Source: Lepas anatifera (taxonomy: Eukaryota > Arthropoda > Thecostraca > Lepadidae). From it: a stretch of DNA of 64,000 nt. The position numbers were made by a program, and so were the translations under genes. Positions 53,901 through 64,000 of this stretch are shown piece after piece (position 1 is the first letter of the stretch; every line of letters begins with the position of its first letter). The notes beneath the pieces are model-generated. The model was given only the letters and a program-made list of their open reading frames with translations. It did not search any database and was not told where the DNA came from. Location of the stretch: assembly GCA_034440635.1 (NCBI GenBank), contig JAOTON010001677.1:124001-188000 (forward strand). The letters run 5' to 3'.

Positions 53901-56900
53901 TGCTAGAATATATCCATTTCTCTAGCACTCATGACTTGAAAAATCATTAAAGGTGATTCACAAAAAGAGTATTTTTGTCTGGTGACCCGTCGAGCGTAAC
54001 ACTGAGTGGCAAAACCATAATTAAGGAAAAAACAATTGTTTGCCTAAATATACGGCGAACACTACAATCTATTTGTTTTCAAGGATGTAGGTGTTTTTTC
54101 ATCACTGGTACCTTTGGAAGTTCAAAAAGACCATTAACAAAAATATTATTTTTTCTGATGACCCATTCAAAGTAACACCGTGTGGCTAAACGAAAACTAA
54201 TCAAAACACAATTTTTTTACCCAAACTAACGTAGAACCCTACAACTTATTTGTTTGCAGGGGTATGGCTATTTCTTTAGCACTGATATATTAGGAAAGCC
54301 TTAAAACAATTCACAAAAATAGTATTTTTGTCTGCTGACCCGTTGAGTGTAACACTAAGTCCCAAAACGAAAATTAAGGGAAAAATAATAGTTTGCATCA
54401 ATTTACGGCGGACCCTACAACTTATTCGTTTTAAAGGATGTAGGTGTTCTTTCATCACTGTTACCTTTGGAAGTTTAAAAAGACCATTCACAAAAATATA
54501 ATTTTTCTCTGATGACCCATTAAAAGTAACACCGAGTGGCTAAACGAAAACTAAGCAAAACACAATTTTTTTACCCGAATTCACGGCGAACCCTACAACT
54601 TATTTGTTTTCAAGGATGTAGGTGTTTTTTATCACTGGTACCTTTGAAAATAAAAAAAGACGATTCACAAAATTGTTTTTTTCTCTGATGCCCATTAAAA
54701 GTAACACCGAGTAGCTAAACGAAAACTAATCAAAACACTGTTTTTTACCCCAACTTACGGCGAACCCTACAACTTATTTGTTTCCTAGGGTATGGCTATT
54801 TCTTTTAGCACTGATATACTAGGAAAGCTTTAAAGACAATTCACAAAAATAATGTTTTTGTCTGCTGACCCGTTAAATGTAACACTGAGTGCCAAAAAGA
54901 AAAATAAGAGGAAAAAGGGTTTTTAGCTGTCTCCACGGCGAACCCTACAACCTATTTGTTTGCTAGGGTACGGCTATTTCGTCAGCACTGACATGTTAAG
55001 AAAACCTTAAAGACGATTCACAAAAATAGTATTTTTGTCTGGTGACCCGTTGAGTGTAACACTAAGTGGCAAAACGAAAATTAAGAGGAAAAAATGTTCT
55101 TACGTGTCTTCACGGCGAACCCTACAACTTATTTGTTTCCTAGGGTACAGCTATTTCTTTAGCATTGACATGTTAAGAAAACCTTAAAAACGAGTAAAAA
55201 GAGTATTTTTGTCTGCTGACGCGTTGAGTATAACACTGAGTGCCAAAACGAAAATTAAGAGGAAAAAGGGTTTTACCTGTCTCCACGGCAAACGCTACAC
55301 CTTATTTGTTTGCTAGGGTACGGCTATTACTTTAGCACTGACATGTTAACACATTAAAGACGAATCACAAAAATAGTATTTTCGTCTGCTGACCCGTTCA
55401 GTGTAGCACTGAGTGGCAAAACAAAAACTAAGGTAAAAATAATTGTTTACCCAAACTTATGGCGAACCCTACAACTTATTTGTTTTCAAGGATGTAGGCG
55501 TTTTTTCATCACTGGTACCTTTGGAAGTTCAAAAAGACCATTCACAAAAATATATTTTTTCTCTGATGATTCATTAAAAGTTACACCGAGTGGCTAAACG
55601 AAAACAAAGCAAAACACAATTTTTTTACCCGAATTCCCGGCGAACCCTACAACTTATTTGTTTTCTAGTGTATGGCTATTCCTTTAGCACTGATATATCA
55701 AGAAAACCTTAAAGACAATTCACAAAAATAGTATTTTTGTCTGCTGAACTGTTGAGTGTAGCACTGAGTGCCAAAACAAAAATTAAGAGGAAAAAGGGCT
55801 TTAACCTGTCTCCACGGCGAAACCTACAACTTATTTGATTGCAATGGTATGGCTATTTCTTTAGCACTGACATGTTAAGAAAACCTTAAAGACGATTAAC
55901 ATAAATAGTATTTTTGTCTGCTGACCCGTTGAGTGTAACACTGAGTGGCAAAACAAAAAATAAGGAAAAAACAATTGTTTGCCCAAACTTACGGCGAACC
56001 CTACAGCTTATTTGTTTTCAAGAATGTTGAGGTTTTTACATCACTGGTACCTTTGGAAGTTAAAAGACCATTCAGAAAAATATTATTTTTCTCTGATGAC
56101 CAATTAAAAGTAACACCGAGTGGCTAAACAAAACTAAGCAAAACACATTTGTTTTACCCCAACTCACGGCGAACCCTGCAACGTATTTGTTTGCTAGGGT
56201 ATGGCTATTTCTTTAGCACTGATATATTAAGAAAACCTTAAGGACGATTCACAAAAATAGTATTTTTTGAGTGTAACACTGAGTGGCAAAACGAAATTTA
56301 AGAGTAAAAAAGGTTTTTACCTGTCTTCACGGCGAACCCTACAACTTATTTGTTTGCTGAGGTATGGCTATTTCTTTAGCTCTGATATGTTAAGAGCACC
56401 TTAAAGACGATTCACAAAAATAGTATTTTCGTCTGCTGACCCGTCGAGCGTAACACTGAGTGACAAAATCATAATTAAAGAGGAAAAAACAATTGTTTGC
56501 CTAAATATACGACGAAACCTACAATCTATTTGTTTTCAAGGATGTAGGTGTTTGTTCATCACTGGTACCTTTGGAAGCTGAAAAAGACCATTAACAAAAT
56601 TTTATTTTTTTCTGATGACCCATTCAAAGTAACACCGTGTGGCTAAACGAAACTAATCAAAACACAATTTTTTACCCGAACTCACGGCGAACCCTACAAC
56701 TTATTTGTTTGCAAGGGTATAGCTATTTCTTTAGCACTGACATGTTAAGAAAACCTTAAAGACAATTCACAAAAATAGTATTTTTGTCTGCTGACCCGTT
56801 GAGTGTAACACTGAGTGCCAAAACGAAAATTAAGAGGCAAAAGGGTTTTTACCTGTCTCCACGGCGAACCCTACAACTTATTTGTTTGCTAGGGTACGGC

Positions 56901-58826
56901 TATTTCTTTAGCACTGACATGTTAAGAAAATCTTAAAGACGATTCACAAAAATAGAATTTTTGTCTGCTGACCCGTTGAGTGTAACACTGAGTGGCAAAA
57001 CAAAAACTAAGGGAAAAATAATTGTTTGCATCAATTTACGGCGGACCCTACAACTTAGTCGTTTTCACGGATGTAGGTGTTTTTTCATCACTGTTACCTT
57101 TGGAAGTTTGAAAAGACGATTCACAAAAACATAATTTTTCTCTGATGACCCATTAAAAGTAACACCGAGTGGCTAAACGAAAACTAAGCAAAACACATTT
57201 TTTTACCCGAATTCACGGCGAACCCTACAACTTATTTGTTTGCTAGGGTACGGCTATTTCTTTTGCACTGACATGTTAGGAAAACCTTAAAGACGTTTCA
57301 CAAATATAGTATTTTAGTCTGCTGACCCGTTCAGTGTAGCACTGAGTGGCAAAACAAAAACTAAGGGAAAAATAATTGTTTACCCGAACTCACGGCGAAC
57401 CCTACAACTTATTTGTTTTTAAGGATGTAGGTGTTTTTTCATCACTGGTACCTTTGGAAGTTCAAAAGGACCATACACAAAAATATTATTTTTCCCTGAT
57501 GAGCCGTTCAAAGTAAGCCCGAGTGGCTAAACGAAACTAAGCAAAACACATTTGTTTTACCCGAACTCATGGCGAACCCTACAACTTATTTGTTTGCTAG
57601 GGTATGGCTATTTCTTTAGCACTGATATATTAAGAAAACCTTAAAGACGATTCGCAAAAATAGTATTTTTGTCTGCTGACCCCTGAAGCGTAACACTGAC
57701 TGGCAAAACGAAAATTAAGAAGAAAAAAGATTTTTACATGACTTAACGGCAAATCCTACAACTTATTTGTTTTCAAGGATGTTGGCGTTTTTTCATCACT
57801 GGTACCTTTGGAAGTTTAAAAAGCCCATTCGCAAAATTTTTTTTCTGATAATCCATTAAAAGTAACACCGAGTAGCTAAACGAGAACTAAGCAAAACACA
57901 ATTGTTTTACCATAACACACGGCGAACCCTACAATTTATTTGTTTGCTAGGGTATGGATATTTCTTTAGCACTGATATATTAAGAAAAGCTTAAAGACGA
58001 TTCACAAAAATAGTATTTTTGTCTGCTGACACGTTGAGTGTAGCACTGACTGGCAAAACAAAAACTAAGGGAAAAATAAGTGTTTGCCTCAATTTACGGC
58101 CACCCCTACAACTTATTTGTTTGCTAGGGTATGGCTGTTTCTTTTGCACCGACATGTTAAGAATACTTTAAAGACGATTTGCAACAATAGTATTTTTTTC
58201 TGCTGACCCGTTGAGTGTAACACTGAGTGGCAAAACGAGAATTAAGGGGAAAAAGGTTTTTACCTGTCTTCAGAGTGAACCCTAAACTTATTTGTTTTCA
58301 AATTTGTAGGTGTTTTTTCATCACTGTTACCTTTGGAAGTCTTAAATGACCATTCAGAAAAATATAATTTTTCTCTGATGACCCATGAAAAGTAACACCG
58401 AGTGGCTAAACGAAAACTAAGCAAAACAATTTTTTTACCCGAATTCACGGCGAACCCTACAACTTATTGAATTCTAGTGTATGACTATTTCTTTAGCACT
58501 GATATATTAAGGAAACCTTAAAGACATTTCACAAAAATAGTATTTTTGTCTGCTGACCCGTTGAGTTTAGCACTGAGGGCCAAAACGAAAATTAAGAGGA
58601 AAAAGGGTTATAACCTGTCTTCACGGCGAACCCTACAACTTATTTGTTTGCTGAGGTATGGCTATTTCTTTAGCTCTGATATGTTAAGAGCACCTTAAAG
58701 ACGATTCACAAAAATAGTATTTTTGTCTGCTGACCCGTTGAGTGTAACACTGAGTGCCAAAACGAAAATTAAAGAGGAAAAAAGGTTTTTATCTGTATTC
58801 ACGGCGAACCCTACAACTTATTTTGT

Positions 58827-59000
58827 TCTATACAATAATTGTTTTTTGTTCACTGCTAACTTAGCAATACTTCAAACACTATTTGCAAAAATTTGCTTTT
58901 GAGTGCTGATGGGTGAAGTATACTGAACAGCGGCAAAACTGAAAGTACACAAAATCAACGTTTTCATCTGTAGTTAGCGGCGAACCTTACAACTTATTTT
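58827..59000 (+). repeat. Third, diverged satellite monomer type (copy 2)
   Basis: Matches 53725-53900 at an offset of 5102 bp, together with the monomers on either side. Confidence 0.8.
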
Positions 59001-62000
59001 TTTGCTAGAATATATCAATTTCTCTAGCACTCATGACTTGAAAAGTCATTAAATGTGATTCACAAAAAGAGTATTTTTGTCTGCTGACCCGTCGAGCGTA
59101 ACACTGAGTGACAAAATCATAATTAAGGAAAAAACAATTGTTTGCCTAAATATACGACGAAACCTACAATCTATTTGTTTTCAAGGATGTAGGTGTTTGT
59201 TCATCACTGGTACCTTTGGAAGCTCAAAAAGACCATTAACAAAATTTTATTTTTTCTGATGACCCATTCAAAGTAACACCGTGTGGCTAAACGAAACTAA
59301 TCAAAACACAATTTTTTTACCCGAACTCACGGCGAACCCTACAACTTATTTGTTTGCAAGGGTATAGCTATTTCTTTAGCACTGACATGTTAAGAAAACC
59401 TTAAAGACAATTCACAAAAATAGTATTTTTGTCTGCTGACCCGTTGAGTGTAACACTGAGTGCCAAAACGAAAATTAAGAGGCAAAATGGTTTTTACATG
59501 TCTCCACGGCGAACCCTACAACTTATTTGTTTGCTAAAGTACGGCTATTTCTTTAGCACTGACATGTTAAGAAAACCTTAAAGACGATTCACATAAATAG
59601 TATTTTTGTCTGCTGACCCGTTGAGTGTAGCACTGACTGGCAAAACAAAAACTAAGGGAAAAATAAGTGTTTGCCTCAATTTACGGCCAACCCTACAACT
59701 TATTTGTTTGCTAGGGTATGGCTGTTTCTTTTGCACCGACATGTTAAGAAAACTTTAAAGACGATTGGCAACAATAGTATTTTTGTCTGCTGACCCGTTG
59801 AGTGTAACACTGAGTGGCAAAACGAGAATTAAGGGGAAAAAAGGTTTTTACCTGTCTTCAGAGTGAACCCTTAACTTATTTGTTTTCAAATTTGTAGGTG
59901 TTTTTTCATCACTGTTACCTTTGGAAGTCTTAAATGAACATTCAGAAAAATATAATTTTTCTCTGATGACCCATGAAAAGTAACACCGAGTGGCTAAACG
60001 AAAACTAAGCAAAACAATATTTTTTACCCGAATTCACGGCGAACCCTACAACTTATTTAATTCTAGTGTATGACTATTTCTTTAGCACTGATATATTAAG
60101 AAAACCTTAAAGACGTTTCACAAAAACTGTATTTTTGTCTGCTGACCCGTTGAGTTTAACACTGAGTGATAAAACGAAAATTAAGAGGAAAAAAGGTTTT
60201 TACCTGTCTTCACGGCGGACCCTACAACTTATTTGTTTTCAATGTTCTAGGTGTTTTTCCATCACTGGTACCTTTGAAAATTAAAAAGACCATTCACAAA
60301 ATATTATTTTTCTCTGATGCCCATTAAAAGTAACACCGAGTGCCTAAACGAAACTAAGCAAAACACAATTGTTTTACCCGAACTCACGGCGAATACTACA
60401 ACCTATTTGTTTGCTAGGGTATGGCTATTTCTTTAGCACTCATATATTAAGAAAACCTTAAAGACAATTCACAAAAATAGTATTTTTTTTGTGCTGGGCC
60501 GTTGAGTGTAACACTGAATGGCAAAACAAGACTTAAGAGGAAGAAAGGTTTTTACCTGTCTTCACGGCGAACCCTACAACTTATTTGTTTGCTAGGGGTA
60601 TGGCTATTTCTTTTACACTGACATATTAAGAAAACCTTAAAGACGATTCACAAACCTAGTAATTTTTGTCTGCTGACTCGTTGAGTGTAGCACTGAGTGG
60701 CAAAACAAAAACTAAGGGAAAATAATTGTTTACCCGAACTCCAGGCGAACCCACGACTTATTTGTTTGCTAGGGTATAGCTATTTCTTTAGCAATGATAT
60801 ATTTAGAAAACCTTAAAGACGATTCACAAAAATATTATTTTTGTCTGCTGAACCGTTGAGTGTAACACTGAGTGGCAAAACGAAAATTAAGGAAAAACAC
60901 TCAGCGTTACAAGTTTTACAAGCGTTACTAAACTTACAGCGAACCCTACAAGTTATTCGTTTTCAAGGATGTAGGTGTTTTGTCATTACTGTTACCTTTT
61001 TAAGTTTGAAAAGACCATTCACAAAATTTTTTTCACTGATGACCCATTAAAAGTAACACCGAGTGGCTAAACGAAACTAAGCAAAGCACATTTTTTTACC
61101 CGAACTCACGGCGAACCCTACAACCTATTTGTTTCCTAGGGTATGGCTATTTCTTTAGCACTGATATACTAGGAAAGCCTTAAAGACGATTCACAAAAAT
61201 AGCATTTTTGTCTGCTGACCCATTGAGTGTAACACTGAGGGCAACAACGAAAGTTAAGAGGAAAAATTGTTTTTACCTTTCTCCACGGCGAACCCTACAA
61301 CTTATTTGTTTGCTAGGGTACGGCTATTTCTTTAGCACTGACATGTTAAGAAAACCTTAAAGACGATTCACAAAAATAGTATTTTTGTCTCCTGACCCGT
61401 TGAGTGTAACACTGAGTGGCAAAACGAGAATTAAGAGGAAAAAAGGTTTTTACCTGTCTTCACGGTAAACCCTACAACTTATTTGTTTTCAAGGTTGTAG
61501 GTGTTTTTTCATCACTGTTACTTTTGGAAGTTTTAAAAGACCATTCACAAAAATATATTTTTTAACTGATGACCCAGGAAAAGTAACACCGAGTGGCTTA
61601 ACGAAAACTAAGCAAAACACAATTTTTTACCCGAATTCACGGCGAACCCTACAACTTATTTGTTTGCTAGGGTACGGCTATTTCTTTTGCACTGACATGT
61701 TAGGAAAACCTTAAAGACGTTTCACAAATATAGTATTTTAGTCTGCTGACCCGTTCAGTGTAGCACTGAGTGGCAAAACAAAAACTAAGGGAAAAATAAT
61801 TGTTTACCCCAACTCAACGCGAACCCTACAACCAATTTGTTTGCAAGGGTAGGGCTATTTCTTTAGCACTGATATATTAGAAACCTTAAAGACGATTCAC
61901 AAAAATAGTATTTTTGTCTGCTCACCCGTTGAGTGTAACACTGAGTGCCAAGACGAAAATTAGGAGGAAAAAGGGTTTTTACCTGTGTCCACGGCGAACC

Positions 62001-62890
62001 CTACAACCTATTTGTTTGCTAGAGTACGGTTATTTCCTTAGCACTGGCATGTTAAGAAAACATTAAAGACGATTCACAAAAATAGTATTTTTGTCTGCTG
62101 ACCCGTTGAGTGTAACACTGAGTGCCAAAACGAAAGTTAAGAGGAAAAAGGGTTTTAAACTGTCTCCACCGCGAATGCTACACCTTATTTGTTTGCTATG
62201 GTATGGCTATTTCCTTAGCACTGACATATTAAGAAAACCTTAAAGACGATTCACAAAAATAGTATTATTGTCTGCTGACCCGTGGAGTGTAACACTGAGT
62301 GGCAAAACAAAATTTAAGGGAAAAATAATTGTTCGCCTCAATTTACGGCGAACCCTACAAGTTAATCGTTTTCAAAGATGTAGGTGTTTTTTCATCACTG
62401 TTACCTTTGGAAGTTTGAAAAGACCATTTACAAAAAATTTTTTTTCACTGATGACCCATTAAAAGTAACACCGAGTGGCTAAACGAAAACTAAGCAAAAC
62501 ACAATTTTTTACCCGAATTCACGGCGAACCCTACAGCTTATTTGTTTTCCAGGGTATGGCTATTTCTTAAGCACTGACATATTAAGAAAACCTTAAAGAC
62601 GATTCACAAAAATAGTATTTTTGTCTGCTGAACCGTTGAGTGTAACACTGAGTGCGAAAACGAAAATTAAGAAGAAAAAGGGTTTTAACTTGTCTCCACG
62701 GCGAACCCTACAACTTATTTGTTTGCTATGGTATGGCTATTTCTTTAGCACTGACATGTTAAAAAAACTTAAAGACGGTTCACAAAAATATTATTTTTGT
62801 ATGCCGAACCGTTAAGTGTAACACTGAGTGGCAAAACAAAAACTAAGGGAAAAATAATTGTTTGCCTCAATTTACGGCGAACCCTACAAC

Positions 62891-64000
62891 GGGTCAGCAG
62901 ACACTCAACGGGAGAGCAAACAAAAATACTGGTTTTGTAAATCGTCTTTAAGGTTTTCTTAATATCTCAGTGCAAAAGAAATAGCCATACTCTAGCAAAC
63001 AAATAAGTTGTAGGGTTCGCCGTGAAGACAGGTAAAAACCTTTTTTCCTTTTAAATTTTGTTTTGCCACTCAGTGTTACACTCAACGGTTCAGCACACAA
63101 AAATACTATTTTTGTGAATCGTCTTTAAGGTTTTCTTAGTATATCAGTGCTAAAGAAAGGGCCATACCCTAGCAAACAAATAAATTGTAGGGTTCACCGT
63201 CAGTTCGGGTAAAACAATTGTGTTTTGCTTAGTTTCGTTTAGCCACTCGGTGTTACTTTTAATGGGCATCAGAGAAAAATAATTTTTTTGTGAATGGTCT
63301 TTTTAAATTTAGGTACCAGTGATGAAAAAACACCTACAACCTTGAAAACAAATAAGTTTTAGGGCTCGCGGTAAAGGCAGGTAAAAACCTTTTTTCCTCT
63401 TAATTTTCGTTTTGCCACTGAGTGTTACACTCCACGGGTGAGCAGACAAAAATACTATTTTTGTGAATCGTCTTTAAGGTTTTTCTTATAATGTCAGTGC
63501 TAAAGAAATAGCCATATCGTAGCAAATAAATAAGTTGTAGGGTTCGCCGTGAAGAAAGGTAAAAACCTTTTTCCTCTTAATTTTCGTTTTTTCACTCAGT
63601 GTTACACTCAACGGGTCAGCAGAAAAAATACTATTTTTGTAAATTGTCTTTAAGGTTTTCTTAACATGTCAGTGCTAAAGAAATAGCCATATCGTTGCAA
63701 ATAAATAAGTTGTAGGGTTCGCCGTGAAGAAAGGTAAAAACCTTTTTTACTCTTAATTTTCATTTTGGCAAACAGTGTTACACTCAACGGGTCAGCAGAC
63801 AAAGATACTATTTTTGTGAATCGTCTTTAAGGTTTTCTGAAAATGTCAGTGCTAAAGAAATAGCCGTATCCTAGCAAACAAATAAGTTGTAGCGTTGGCC
63901 GTGCAGACAAGTAAAAACCCTTTTTCCTGTTAATTTTCGTTTTGGCACTCAGTGTTACACTCAACGGGTCAGCAGACAAAAATACAATTTTTTGGAATCG
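62891..64000 (-). repeat. Satellite array, inverted orientation, continuing past the window end
   Basis: From 62891 the monomers read as reverse complement, for example TTGTAGGGTTCGCCGTGAAG near 63009 and 63535. About six units are visible, mostly the common type, with one of the second type at about 63210-63350. The junction breaks the monomer phase and includes a small scrambled repeat of CAGCAGAC and CTCAACGGG. Confidence 0.95.

Larger units (their letters stand above)
52119..62890 (+). repeat. Satellite array, about 177-bp monomer, plus orientation (about 60 units)
   Basis: The landmark GCGAACCCTACAACTTATTTG recurs every 175-178 bp; for example AACCCTACAA starts at 61291, 61468, 61645 and 61822. 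The unit is AT-rich. A common type has GGGTATGGCTATTTC, the dyad CAAAAATAGTATTTTTG and CTGACCCGTTGAGTGTAACAC. A second type has GGATGTAGGTGTTTTTTCA and GACCCATTAAAAGTAACACC. Both types alternate irregularly. Internal duplications of several monomers are present. The repeated short ORFs (SVTLSGKTK type) are a by-product of the repeat. The length is nucleosome-like, as in many centromeric satellites, but no function is shown. Confidence 0.95.

Noticed and set aside
52536..62815. Series of similar 60-80 codon ORFs beginning with SADPLSVTLSGKTK-type sequence
   Set aside because: They recur at satellite monomer spacing and arise from the repeat itself; no start context or codon pattern suggests translation.
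52119..62890. CENP-B box in the satellite
   Set aside because: No stretch fitting NTTCGNNNNANNCGGGN was found in the monomer types read.
52119..64000. CRISPR-like or VNTR coding array
   Set aside because: Units are directly adjoining 177-bp monomers without unique spacers, in animal DNA.

Overview
The window is animal nuclear DNA, most likely from an invertebrate, although nothing in it fixes the species. It has no operons, and the only convincing coding regions belong to transposable elements: non-LTR retrotransposons, a Penelope-like element and an intron-containing hAT transposase. They sit among tRNA-derived SINEs, MITEs, microsatellites and a long satellite array. No complete host gene was recognised. 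The best host candidates are a CpG-rich stretch with an exact NRF-1-type palindrome (about 26.6-27.1 kb) and a weak ORF for a possibly secreted small protein (29.8-30.2 kb).

The layout is a stack of nested insertions whose order can be read from target-site duplications (TSDs). From 0.1 to 6.4 kb there is a TTAA-flanked element (134-661), a second TTAA element (1399-4849) split by a 5'-truncated non-LTR retrotransposon (about 2288-4662, minus strand), and a SINE. From 6.4 to 15.5 kb there is mostly unassigned, partly CpG-rich DNA with microsatellites and three SINEs; one of these (13778-14223) has a perfect 16-bp TSD. From 15.6 to 16.3 kb there is another TTAA element. From 17071 to 25871 an 8.8-kb hAT transposon carries a broken four-exon transposase gene and 8-bp TSDs. 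It landed inside a minus-strand SINE whose halves lie at 25872-26055 and about 17000-17070. From 27.9 to 29.7 kb there is a decayed Penelope-like element with reverse transcriptase and GIY-YIG parts, (TA)n tracts and a hammerhead-like motif. From 30.3 to 34.2 kb there are several hAT-type MITEs inside a possible CACTG-ended element with palindromic subterminal repeats.

From 35440 to 44807 there is a three-level nest. A minus-strand TTAA element of the same family as 1399-4849 is split by a minus-strand CR1-like retrotransposon, which is itself split by a 6.6-kb plus-strand I-superfamily-like retrotransposon with a 16-bp TSD. From 45.5 to 50 kb there are further TTAA elements and MITEs, including one (48029-49049) full of AGGTCA half-sites in direct-repeat-4 spacing. 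Satellite-like monomers appear at 50.3 kb. From 52.1 kb to the window end runs an AT-rich satellite with a unit of about 177 bp. It contains several monomer types, internal segmental duplications, a perfect dyad in many monomers, and an orientation switch at 62890/62891.

No gene cooperation or pathway is visible: the mobile coding regions each carry stops, frameshifts or truncations and are probably inactive here. The main value of the window is the reconstructable insertion history, several non-autonomous families defined by precise termini, and the edge, inversion and duplications of a candidate centromeric or heterochromatic satellite.
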